From NCBI GenBank assembly GCA_038503035.1, contig JAVSML010024007.1, positions 62,001 through 126,000 of the forward strand: a stretch of DNA of 64,000 nucleotides. Reading direction: 5' to 3'. Position 1 is the first letter of the stretch, and each line of letters begins with the position of its first letter. The position numbers and the translations under genes were made by a program. Origin of the DNA: Crocodylus rhombifer (taxonomy: Eukaryota; Chordata; Crocodylia; Crocodylidae). The notes beneath the pieces are model-generated. The model made no database searches, was not told the origin of the DNA, and saw only the letters and a list, made by a program, of their open reading frames with translations. Below, one piece after another: positions 47,289 through 57,640 of the stretch.

Positions 47289-49235
47289 ACCTTTAACATC
47301 CAGCACAGGGTGTCAAAAGCCAGCAGCAAGGCAACAGCCCTAGACTGCAGAAGGGCAGATTTCAATGAGGTAAGGATACTAGTTGGGGAGGCACTGAGGT
47401 CCCAGAGTGGATGGGAGTTGGGAGTCCAGGAAGAATGGTCATTCCTTAAAGTGACAATCCCCCAAACCCAAAGGGTGACAATCCCTACCTGGATCAAAGG
47501 GGGCAAGAGTGCTCTAAAGCCCCCATTGCTCACCAAAAAGTCAGCAGGTCCTGACGATCTCCACCACAGAGTGCTTAGGGAATTAGCAGAGGTCATTGCA
47601 GGACCCCAGCACAGGTTTACAAGCACTCATGGTGCTCTGGCGAGGTGCCAGAGGACTGGGAAAGGGCCAATATGGTCCCCATTTTCAAAAAAGGGAGGAA
47701 GGAGGACCCAGGAAACTACAAGCCCATTAGTCTTACCTCAGTCCTGGGGAAGCTCTTTGAGAAAATTATCCAAAAACACATCTGCGAGGGACCAGCAGGG
47801 GAGATTATGCTTAGGGGTAACCAACATGGGTTCATTCGAGGCAGGTTCTGTCAGACCAATCTGGTGGCCTTCTATAACCAGGTCACAAAATCACTGGATT
47901 CAGGTGTCATGGTGGATATACTCTTTCTGGACTTTAGGAAGGCCTTTGACACTGTCTCTCACCCCATTCTCATTAAGAAATTTGGTGACTGTGGCATTGA
48001 TGCCTATATAGTCAGATGGGTCACAGATTGGTTGGAGGGCTGCACCCAGAGAGTGGTGGTGGATGTGTCTTTTTTGTCCTGGAGGGATGTGGGCAGTGGG
48101 GTCCCCCAGGGTTTGGTCCTCAGGCCTGCAATGTTTAACATCTTCACTGGCAACTTGGACAAGGGGTGAAAAGCACCTTGTTCAAGTTTGTGGGTGACAC
48201 TAAAAGGTGGGGAGAAGTAGGCATGCTGGAGGAGAGGTACAGGCTGCAACTAGATCTAGATCTACAGGGGTGGGCAGATGAGAACAGGATGGGATTCAAT
48301 ACTGACAAGTGCAAGGAAGAACAAGCAGCACACCTACAGGTGACACTAAGATGTGAGGAGAAGTGGGCATTTTAGAAGGGAGAGACAGGCTACAACTAGA
48401 CTTAGGTTATAGAGGTGGGTGGATGAGAATAGGATGGGTTTCAATACTGACAAGTGCAAGATATTGCATCTAGGGAGGAAGAAACAGCAGCATATCTACA
48501 GGCTGGGGAACTCCCTTCTAGTCAGCACAGAGCCAAAAAAGGATCTTGGTGTCATTATTGATTCCAAAATGAACATGGGCTGCCAATGTGGGGACGCGGT
48601 CAGGAAGGCCAACCACACCTTGTCATGCATCCACAGATGCATCACGAGCAGGTCCAAGGAGGTGATCCTCCCCCTCTATCTGACACTGGTCAGGCCAGAG
48701 TTGGAGTACTGCTTTCATTTCTGGCCACTGGACTTCAGGAGGGATGTGGACAGAATAGAGAGGGTCCAGAGGAGGGCCACATGCATGATCGGGGGGGGGG
48801 AGCAGGAAGACAGACCCTATGAGTGGAGGCTATGGGACCTGAACCTGTTCAGCCTCCACAAGGGAAGGCTGAGAGGGGATCTGGTGGTCTTCTTCAAACT
48901 GGCCAAGGGCGACCAACATGCTATGGAAGAGTCCTTGTTCCCCTGAGCACTACTGGGAGTAACAAGGAATAACGGCCGTAAGTTGAGCAAGAGTAGATTC
49001 AGGCTAGATATGAGGAGGCACTACTTCAAAGCCAGGATGGCTAGGATCTGGAATCAAGTTCCAAGGGAAGTGGTGCTCACTCCTACCGTGGGGGCCTTCA
49101 AAAAGAGGCTAGATAATCACTCAGCCGGGTCACTTGACCCCAGCACTCTTTCCTGCCCATGGCAGGGTTTTGGACTTGTTGATCTGCTGAGGTCCCTTCC
49201 AACCCTACTTACTATAAAACTATGAAACTATGAAG
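47289..49235 (+). mobile_element. younger CR1 LINE, 5'-truncated, broken reverse transcriptase
   Basis: Domains in order: linker with SAGPDDLHHRVLRELAEVIA at about 47538-47597; frameshift; RT start MPEDWERANMVPIFKKG (from 47645); [35 protein letters not shown]; first catalytic box LFLDFRKAFDTV near 47920-47955; SGVPQGLVL..AMFNIF near 48090; second box reads FVGDT instead of the family FADDT at 48184-48201, losing one catalytic Asp; a divergent tandem duplication at 48193-48490; then NTDKCKILHLGRK, EVILPLYLTLVRPELEYC, RIERVQRRATCM; a TGA at 48944-48946; and RLDMRRHYFKARMARIWNQV to 49225. The 3' end repeats AACTATGA. AAGGATGT flanks it at 47281-47288 and 49236-49243. Cannot make active enzyme. 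Confidence 0.9.
48193..48490 (+). repeat. divergent internal tandem duplication in the CR1 (146-bp offset)
   Basis: GGTGACACTAA begins at 48193 and again at 48339. Both copies run GAGAAGT, GACAGGCT/TACAGGCT, AACTAGA, GGTGGG, GATGAGAA.AGGATGGG, TTCAATACTGACAAGTGCAAG. The first copy then lacks about 18 bases present in the second (ATATTGCATCTAGGGAGG) before rejoining. The copies differ at many positions. Confidence 0.85.
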
Positions 49236-49713
49236 AAGGATGTGGGCAGATTGGAAAGAGGCTAGTGGAGAGCCACAGAAGTTATTAGAGGTCTGGAAAA
49301 CATGACTTATGAGGGAAGGCTGAAAGAAGCAAGGTTATTTAGTCTGAAGAAGAGAAGAGTGAGAGAGGATTTGATAACATTTTTCAAATACCTTAAGTGT
49401 GATTATACCGGGGATGGAGATAAAATTTTCTTTGTGGCCACAGTGGACAGGGCTAGGAGCAATTGTCTCAAGCTGCAGCAGAGGAAATTTAGGTTGTAGA
49501 TTAGGAAGCACTTTTTGACTGAGGGTGGTTAAGCATTGGAACGGGCTACATAGAAAAAAATGTGGAATCTCCATTCCTGGAAATTTTCAAAAGCATGTTG
49601 GACAGATAATTGGCTGGGATGGTTTAGTCAGAGATGATCCTAGGTGGTAGGTGGTGGGATCAGATTACTTTGACAGATCCCTTCCAGCCCTAATTTCCTA
49701 TTATCCTATGATT

Positions 49714-50552
49714 TTTTCAAAGGGAAATATTTGTGTTAAAGGCTTCTGTTAGCCTCAGTGATACTGAAAGAAAGAATAGAAAAGCTTCAGTCTATGAGCA
49801 GATTCTTAAATGATTTCCTAATTTTAAAGATGCATTCCATTACCTACAGAATTTGATATATGATATATTTTAAGTGATTATTTTGCTTTTGAACTTTGCT
49901 ACCCATTTTTTTAATAGTTCTAATTTCATATTAAATATTAACTTGTAAATATTTATGTTAACAAGGTAAGTCAGCATAAGGAGGATTATCTCTTTTTTAT
50001 CCTTTGGGCAAATATATATTTTGATTAGGTCAAGCAGGCTACATGGCAATAAAATGTTATTGATAGCATGAAAATAGCTCAGAGTAGCATACAATTTACT
50101 GAATCATCTTCATTCTGCCCAACTTCAAACCTTGAAACCAAAAAGAACAAGGTGAAAAGTGGAAGAAAATTCAGTCTCTAAAATAACTTGATCCTAAGGC
50201 TCACTTTAAAGCAGACTTACAGTTCTGTAGGGAAAGGGAAAAAAATAGCCCTGACTTACTATGTGAAACTGAAAGTTGGAAGACATATAGAAAAATACTG
50301 AAGGACTTTAAAAATACAGGCTGAAGAATTCATGAAAAATAGACCTAACTATTATTTTTAGAAATATATTAGTTTATTTTTTACACCAAAAATTGGTATT
50401 GTTCAGAAAGATTTTGGACATAGTGCAATTAAAGTTTACCATTAAATTCTCACTTTCATTATTATATATAAGCATATTCTAGATAAAATATAAAGGTAGA
50501 TACCTTATCCCATCAGTTAGTTTCATTTCATTTTCAAAAAGGAGAGATATTA
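49714..50552. other. no gene seen; AT-rich
   Basis: AT-rich DNA between the CR1 cluster and the third foldback copy; nothing recognised. Confidence 0.5.
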
Positions 50553-51105
50553 GGGGTGTGTAAAATGGGTCCTATTCAATTCAGATTCAGCCTGAAATAA
50601 GGATAGCAATTTGCTTGGTTGATTCGGATCACTGTCCCCAGTTCGATTTAGCTGAATCTAAACCTGAAGATTCAATGCTGATTCAGACAGCCAGTGATTT
50701 GGATGTATACATTGCTTTAAATGTTTTTTCTGCATACCTTGTGGTACTAGGCATGGCTCATGAACACTGCGATGGTGGGGCAGATGGAGAGTTCCACAGC
50801 AGCACAGGGGGCCCCTCACATGCTAGGCAGTGAAACCAGAAGTGGACCAGAAGTACTTCCAGGTCCTCTGGGGATCATGGAGGCACCGTTCCCCCATGCC
50901 TCCCTGGCTTGGCCAGTAGGAAACCCCAGGTGCCCCCCCAGACCCAGGAGGCACCAGTTACCAAGGTGGGAGAACATGAGAGGGGCCTCTTACATTCCCC
51001 GGAAGACCTGGAAGTGGACTGAGAGTGCTTCCAGTCCACTTCCAGGGCTACTGCTGAGCACGCTGGGGGACCCCCCACGCTCCCATGGGACTTCATAGTT
51101 ATTAT
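50553..51105. mobile_element. long foldback DNA transposon, copy 3, right arm truncated
   Basis: Starts after TTA with GGGGTGTGTAAAATGGG and follows copy 1 base by base in blocks: TTCAGATTCAGCCTGAA, GATTCGGATCACTGTC, TTTAAATGTTTTTTCTGCAT, GGCATGGCTCATGAACAC. After CCCATGGGACTTCATAG the second arm, present in copy 1 at 6725-6976, is missing. Mirrored frames at 50760-51098 plus and 50875-51096 minus come from the inverted interior. Confidence 0.7.
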
Positions 51106-51589
51106 CCCTGCAGAACTAGAGTGACTAAAGGAGGAAGTTTTGATTCTTCACCAGTCTTGCTGCTGACTGCTTTTGATTCAGAAGACATAAATAATTATTC
51201 TGCAGCCAATAAGTGGATAAATAATTCCATATTGTAGAAGTTCAATTTTGTTTCCTTATAGAGCCACAGCATCAGGACAGGAACATGTATTTGCCTTTAT
51301 AATTGATGAAATACTGGACTATTATGCAGCAGATCACAGGATATTCTTCCAGTGCAATGTCAGGGTAGAAGCTCATATCTGTTGTAGTATTAAAAATATT
51401 TAAAATTATGTCACTTATGTAAGACAGGAGAGAACCTGGCTTTACCAGCTGCAGTAGGAGACATCCTTGTCCTTTCTTTTCATACAGCAGCAAATACAGG
51501 AGAATTAAAAACACCAGGATGGCAATATAATGTGTGGAGTAGGAAAACACCCTTTGCTCTGAGACAGCTTTCTCAGACTAAATCTCAAG
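51106..51589. other. no gene seen
   Basis: AT-rich; a 92-codon minus-strand frame at 51272-51550 has no recognisable features. Confidence 0.45.
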
Positions 51590-52110
51590 GTACGCAGACA
51601 GAAGTGCAGCTTCCTGCTGTGACTCATGGCACTTGTAGGAACCGCCATGAGTTACAGTTATCCCTGGGACCCAACAGATATTTGCTGTTGGGTCCTGGGG
51701 GTTGGGAGATGAGCTGCAGTTTAGAGGAACTGTGTCTTTGCAGCTGCCCTCCCCTAGCAATACTGCTCCCCACCAGCCTCAGAACTGTTTTTAGAATGGG
51801 GGTGGGGGAGGGAACAGGGGGAACTGGCTCTGGGGGTTGCCCATCCAGTGCTGGAGAGTGTGGCAGGTTGATTGGACCTCCCTCCCCCCACCTTGGAAAG
51901 GCTCCAATCCACCCATCATATCCTTCAACACCAGCTGGGCAACTCCCAGAACCAGCTCCCTCCACTCCCTTTCCCCCACCTGCCATTCCAAAGACAGTGT
52001 AGGGAGTAGGGCTTGGCTGCATCAGCCAAGCCTTGCTTCCAGCTGTGCTGACAGATGCTAATGAAGGTGCTGCACTTTGGATTGCCTTCATCTGAACCCT
52101 CATATAATGA
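51590..52110. repeat. long imperfect hairpin with two smaller hairpins
   Basis: 51783-51880 is an imperfect inverted copy of 51900-52000, centred near 51890: AATGGGGGTGGGGGAGGGA pairs with TCCCTTTCCCCCACCTGCCATT and GGTTGATTGGA with CTCCAATCCACC. This explains why the plus frame 51532-52002 (ending PFPPPAIPKTV) and minus frame 51624-52103 (PSPTPILKTV) resemble each other. Upstream, GGACCCAACAG (51667-51677) pairs exactly with 51685-51695, and GACTCATGGC (about 51622) with GCCATGAGTT (about 51644). Probably a GC-rich foldback element. Confidence 0.75.
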
Positions 52111-53249
52111 GGGGGGGACTTGTGTCAGTGAATGGCTATAGAGCACTTTCAGTGGCTGATCGTGCAACAAAGTGTCATGTCTGTCAGTGCCCAAGGTGTC
52201 CAAAGCTATCTACTTTCTGAGAATGTCCTTGTGCCATACTCAAGAAGCTGTCAAATGTATTATATAAGATGTTTCTAATTATCAGACACCTGGACAGACT
52301 ACCAGACAGAAGGCCAAGCATGGATAAAGATGAGAACACCAAGGGACAGGAGCTTGGAGGTAGCAGAATTGTCAGTTTCTAAGAAATCATATATTGTTTT
52401 AGATACTATACTTCCTGGTCACTCAGTCTATGGGAACAAACTCTGCTCAACCACACAGAATTTATGTGCCCCTCAAAACTCGCCTATTTTTTTAGATTCT
52501 AAAAGGTTTACTTACTCATAGACATGGAAGTACTGCCCCTTCTGAGGGAGCCCAGAAGGCGACTGTGTCAAGATTTCCCTTCTTTACTAGTTGAGTTTAG
52601 GTGCCTGTCTGAGAGAAAAAGTAAAGGAGAGGGAGAGAAAGAAAAATGAATGAAATAAGAATTGAAAGAAAGCATTGCTGTGGTGGGTGAGGCCTCCTTT
52701 CTCTTAGTGCTTCTTATGTGAGGGTTCTGACTTGATTAGAGTTTATGATATTTCTAGACAATGTGCTTTTGCCCAATTTCTATGCTTTATGCTATCCTGT
52801 GAAATTCAGTGGAGCTGTTATAATCTATAGTACTTAAGGATCTGGTCAAATGTTTGATATTCTTTTAGAACTGGATTTTTATGTCTACAGCTGGATTTAC
52901 TGTGAATAAGCAATATTACTTTCTTAAAAGTGTAGGAGAGTATCATTGTATAGCGCTGTAATATTACAAGAAGTTAGCCTTGAAAAGTCCCATCTGGCAA
53001 CGATGTGCCTGATCCTGCATGTCAATGGGAGTTTTGAGCACAGATCAATGGTGAGATAAAACCTGTGTAATTACTGCATGTCAATGCAGTATATATGCAA
53101 ATGTTATATGTAAGCTTATAACATTTGAGAAACACGGTTGTAATAAGAACAGCCTTTCAGACATCAAAACATACAAACATAGCATAACAAAAATATTCAT
53201 TTCAATGACCAGTATCTTGAATATAATTATCTCAAAAGGAACCAATAAT
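52111..53249. other. no gene seen
   Basis: Mixed to AT-rich. 52990-53075 (CCTGATCCTGCATGTCAATGG, GATCAATGGTGAGATAAAAC) resembles old sauropsid repeats around a TCAATGG motif, as at 30415-30472. Confidence 0.4.
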
Positions 53250-53434
53250 TCAACAGCCTTCCTTAAAGGTGTTAAACATTGTGTTCAAGTAAGCCTGTTC
53301 TTTGCCATCTGTGGTTTCTCCTGAAGAAATGTGACATCTGGTTTGTGAAGTCTCCAGGGATAAATTTGCTATATTGGAAATGTGGATTTCCATGAAACAA
53401 TTGTTATTGATCATTTGATGTGGTATCACATTAC

Positions 53435-53504
53435 CTTCTCTGGCAGGTTGGCTCGTAATAAAGGAGGTTAAACCTACCAACCCTATGAGTAATCTCGTAA
53501 CCAT
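53435..53504 (-). other. candidate first coding exon with signal peptide; unproven
   Basis: An open frame runs from ATG at 53504 down to 53250 (84 codons). It starts MVTRLLIGLVGLTSF, ITSQPA: short basic start, hydrophobic core (about residues 5-16) and small residues near 18-21, as in a signal peptide. At 53433-53435 the minus strand reads GAAG/GTAATG, a usable splice donor that would give a 70-base coding exon with a phase-1 junction, common after signal peptides. A TATAC motif lies at 53546-53551, about 45 bases upstream. Against it: the weak donor, very short implied leader, no second exon found and no family recognised. Reported as a lead only. Confidence 0.15.
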
Positions 53505-53720
53505 TTTGTGAGGAAAAGGTTCTAATAAATAAGTGGCTGACTTAAGTATAAAAGAAGCTTCTCCCCCTCTGTATTTTTACAGAGTGCCTAAAACCATTAT
53601 TTGTTGATACTTTTTATGTTAATTACCAACAATATAGTGGATGACATCGAAATAAGAAAATATCTTTTGTTATCTGTTGGTATGAGACAGCACACATTAT
53701 ATTACAAAAATGCTGCATAC

Positions 53721-53726
<6 letters not shown>

Positions 53727-53751
<25 letters not shown>

Positions 53752-53775
53752 GATAGATAGATATCTATATAGATA
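53727..53775. repeat. (AT)n then (AGAT)n microsatellite
   Basis: About 12 AT units to 53750, then three AGAT units running into AGATATCTATATAGATATCT, which is palindromic. Confidence 0.95.
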
Positions 53776-55678
53776 TCTGTATGTATATCATGTGATCTTT
53801 TTACCCAGTTAGAAGCTTCTATAAGTTTTTCTTTCATTAGTGAGTTTTGGAATGATTTCAATAAACCATAATCAAAAGTTTAGCTAAATAGGCTAAATTA
53901 AAGCTAAATAATCTGGGGAAGTTAGCTAAATAAGAGTTGACCACCTGTCCACACGCTTTTATCCAGAAATGGAAACAAACATGTATTTTTGAGGGTGTTG
54001 AAAAAATTATATTAATTTGCATTACATTTTAAGCTTTCTTGGACATTGTGGTTTATGTGCATACAATGTTTATTACAATATGGTCATGAATGATAATATG
54101 TACAGAGTAGAATAAAATGTTCTCTCTCAGGCATTTGTGGGGGCATAATTCTTCTCAGGGTATGTTCCATAGCGAATCAGAAGTATCAGACCTTAAACTA
54201 TGAAGTACAGCTGATCAGTGGGTGGGAAACATAAAAGCAGTTAGAATTTGGGCATTTCCAATTAAAAATATAACACCCACTAGTGGAGGGTGCCCCTATG
54301 TGGTAGAACACTGAGAGTAGTTTGACATGTGTTGTCGCTATATATAATTAAAAAAAGACAATGTGGTGTTTGAAATCTTCTTTCAGAGCTGTAGTTTACA
54401 AGGTATCTACATGACAATCTAAAGCATATGGCCAAGTATAATGCATGGAATTTTTATGCAAATACTGTGAAATTAACAGCCCAATATCTTATTTGACAAA
54501 AAATGAACATGGACTATAAAAAACCCCAAAAGTATTACAGGTATATGTTTTCTATTGAATAAATTTAATTAAACCAGGGGCTGAATAAGTGAATATTTGT
54601 GAATATTTTTGCAAATATTGGCACAATCTGACAATTCACTTTGATGGTGTTTGCTCCTATTTATATTCATTATATTCATGTATTTGCAAATACTCAGATT
54701 AATGAAGTAGATGGTTAAACCAAAAATGTTTGTGAAAAGCATTACAGATACTTACATTTATAAATATTGTTGAAAGTTTTCATACCAGAAATACTCCTTT
54801 GGCCACCTTGACAGTTCTTTCTGTGTATGTGAAGGAAAGAGAGATTTTTGTAAAAGATAGATGCTAAGAGAGAAGGAAGGAAATCTTATGAAGAAATGGT
54901 TATCATTGCCAGTGAATGTTATTAGCCTAAGTTTGCAAAAAAAATGTCAGTAGGAGTTTAGTGGTGACATTTGGATTATTCATTAGCCTTTTTCACAAGA
55001 GTCAATTTTCAAAACATTTAGTATGAAATATTGAAAATGCTTTTGAATAAATTTATGCATAGTTATCAAATGTCTACATGGAAAGGCTTTGTTAGATTAC
55101 ACAATTTGTATTCAGAATGTTTCCCTTTTTTATTTTGTACCTCTGTATGTCATTCTTTCAGCCAAACATTGTTGCTTTCATCTTAAAATGTATAAATGAC
55201 TGATCTTCGCATATCTTTCTTTTATATGCTATGGAACAAAATAGGCAATTTTTTCTGTAGAGTATGGGAAATGGTTTAATTATACTACTGTTTTATTAAT
55301 TCTACATCCCACAAGACTATCATACAGCTTCTAATTATACAACTTTCTTGGACTCAGAAGGCATGAGATTAAGACAAAACTCATCAGAAAACATTACATT
55401 TCAAACACATTCCTTATGTAAATGAACCAAATAGTAAAACAGAATAGGAAATGATCATATCTGTAAATGAAATAATAAACAGTATGCTGAGGGCTTATTT
55501 ATGGGAATGTGAAGGTGCAGAGAGGTATAAAGTCATTCCCAGAGGCCTAATTTTTTTTGGTTTTGGTACCTTAATAGGAATTGCATATTAGTGGTTTTTT
55601 TCTTTCATTTTAAAGATCAGTAGAAAGAAATTTCTAGATAATCAAATAATTTCTCTGAAATAATCTATCAAATAATCT
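53776..55678. other. no gene seen; AT-rich
   Basis: Uniformly AT-rich, no repeat ends and no frame over 60 codons. Likely single-copy or very old repeat DNA. Confidence 0.5.
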
Positions 55679-57000
55679 TGTGAGACAGGGTACCTTTGGT
55701 ACCCATGATTTTAAAGGGCTTGAGCAGAGTGTGGAGCTGTAGACAGGAGTGGTTAGGTTCAATTAGGCAGTCACATAACTGCAAGGGGGCCCAAAGATTG
55801 GTTGTGGGCTGGGCAGCCAGGGTATAAGAGCAGGCCCTAGAAGCTGAGCAGGCAGTTACATCTAGGGAGCCAGTGAAGCAACATAGCACAGCCTGAGGAA
55901 AGTAGCACCCAAACACCTGGAGGTCAGGATAAGTGCTATGGGGATGGAGGAGGTTCCTGTTCATCTTGAGTAAGACCTGAAACTGCAACCTGCTGGGGTT
56001 GGATGGTATGGTGGGGCTGCCTGTGACAGGGCAGTCCCAAGGAAATGCCATACCTGTGCTTCCCTAGTGAAAGATGAATACAGGGTGCTGGAAAGCCTTA
56101 GGCCCTGTTGACTTGTGGGTACCCCATGGAAGGGAAAGACTAGGGGAGCACACTGTGACAGAAAAGCAAATGGCCCATGCCCATAGAGTGGGGCCTGAGG
56201 CCCTTGGAGCATAAGACCCAGAAGGTCCAGTGAGGTGCAGAGCAGTGTCCCAGAGAGTGGCTAGAGGCTGAGTTCGGTTCCCTTCTGGCAGGAGCAGGAG
56301 TTCTGCGGGAGAGTTGAGCAAAGCGCAGCTGATGGTTGCAGCCTGACCACCCAAGCAGCTACGGCGTGGTAAGGATAGAGAGAACCCAGGCTGGGAGGTC
56401 ATGGCTAGAGAGCCAACTGAGTGTGGCTTATGTTATAAGCCAGGAGGCTTCTTGCTGTTGAGTTGTAGCCGATTGGCTTATGTTATTGCTTTGAGTTAAA
56501 ACCGGAGGACCGGGTGAGGCTGTAGGGGTGCAAGGAGGCCTCATGGGAGCCCCCCAGTTGCTTGGGGGTTCCCGGTGCCCTGTGTGGGCAAACGAGTGGT
56601 GCCTGGGATGGCACAGCTGTTCAGTGCCAAGGCGGCACAGTGGGTAGCCCTGTATGGGCAATAGTGAGAGGCCTGAGCGGGGCAGAGGACTCTGCCCAAG
56701 GGTCCTAGCACCAGAGTGAAGCCTGTAGGGACTCGTGTTGGGCTCCAGGTGTGGGAGCCACACGAGTGAAAGCCTAGGGTGGGTGCTGTAAAGAGGACTA
56801 GCCCGGCGAGGGCAAGTCAGTGGCTATATAGAGCCTGGAGAAAGTGCCAAGAAGCCGTGGGAGCGGGTATATGTTGAAGAGAGGCCCCAGGCGGGGCACA
56901 TGTAGTAAGAAGCAACCCCAAGAGGGGAGTGTATGATTGACAGTCACCCCAAGAGGGGTGTAGCCTAGAAGGCGTTCCAGAGGGTTTCCACTGTAATAGG

Positions 57001-57178
57001 AACCCCAAGGAACCAAAGGGGCCAGGTAAGGCTCTGACCACCTGAGCCTAACTGGACATACATGATTGACAGGGCCCAGAAGGGCCAGAGGGGCCAGGTA
57101 AGGCTTAGGTTGCCTGAGCCTAATTGGATAATTGTTATTGACAGGAACATAGAGGGGCTAGGTGAGGCTTAGGCCACT
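57001..57178. repeat. degenerate tandem repeat, units of about 64-72 bp
   Basis: GGGGCCAGGTAAGGCT.., CCTGAGCCTAA.TGGA and ATTGACAGG recur at about 57019, 57091 and (partly) 57155. Confidence 0.75.
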
Positions 57179-57230
57179 AGTCCAGTAGGGAAGAATACCA
57201 TTCGTGAGCCCGATAGGGCTAACTAGTAGT

Positions 57231-57345
57231 GAGGGGCACTGGTTGCGTGACAAGCCCAAGGGTGCCAGAGAGGGGTGGCAGTTGGGTGATAAGCCCAGGG
57301 GCACCAGACGAGGGGTGCAGGTTGCGTGACAAGCCCAGGGGCACC
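57231..57345. repeat. three tandem units of about 38 bp
   Basis: Units at 57231-57267, 57268-57306 and 57307-57345 share GAGGGG, GGTTG.GTGA and AAGCCCA.GGG.ACC with few changes. Confidence 0.85.
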
Positions 57346-57640
57346 GGGCAGCGCGCCAGAGAAGAGAAGGACCTGACAACGTCTGGAAGAGCTGCGAGGC
57401 TTGGGGCGTGCTAAAGGGGAGGTAGGAGGCATGCATCGCCCTTGAGTCACCCCATACAGAATGGGGGGACAGTGTAAGCTGGGTACCGTGGACAAGGGAA
57501 TCGAAGGCAGCCTCCCATATAGAACCATATATCATCAAAGACGTGGCGGGTGAGATAGAGGGTGCTGGATCACGTACTTGACACAGTAGGGGGCGCTAGA
57601 GGGATCACGGCTGCTCCTATACCCCACGCCGTGACAGTCA

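Larger units (their letters stand above)
46880..49713 (+). mobile_element. older CR1 LINE split by a younger CR1
   Basis: The left part 46880-47288 translates in pieces as a damaged GVPQ..LFNIF box, INDLDDGLEI, FVDDARLGGVTD, and later LAYCV-like text (CTTGGCATATTGTGTCTAGT). The right part 49236-49713 continues without loss: KKDVGRLERG-like GAAGGATGTGGGCAGATTGG, then YEGRLKEARLFSLKKRRVRE, DRARSNCLKLQQRKFRL and a 3' end at CTATTATCCTATGATT. The catalytic ADD box reads VDD. Frameshifts and stops are common. The two halves are adjacent parts of one reading frame, showing that 47289-49235 inserted later. Confidence 0.85.
55679..57640 (+). mobile_element. long LTR-like interspersed element with internal tandem repeats
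   Basis: Begins near TGAGACAGGGTACC and ends CACGCCGTGACAG. A TATA-like GGTATAAGAG lies at 55821-55830 after CAATTAGG, as in an LTR promoter. The last 130 bases match the end of 18195-18797. The interior (56800-57360) is built from degenerate tandem units. Minus-strand frames (up to 127 codons) are stop-poor GC-rich artefacts without domains. No retroviral gag, pol or env text is visible. A solitary LTR or a composite non-coding element are both possible; 2 kb is long for an LTR. No target duplication could be assigned. Confidence 0.5.

Noticed and set aside
51532..52103. 156- and 159-codon frames on opposite strands with similar endings
   Set aside because: Their similarity is explained by the inverted repeat centred near 51890.
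57001..57345. Possible CRISPR array
   Set aside because: The repeats are contiguous degenerate tandem units with no unique spacers, in a vertebrate-type genome.
55668..57538. Several minus-strand frames of 100-127 codons
   Set aside because: They lie in the LTR-like element; repeated short peptide text reflects DNA tandem repeats, and no retroviral protein motif is present.
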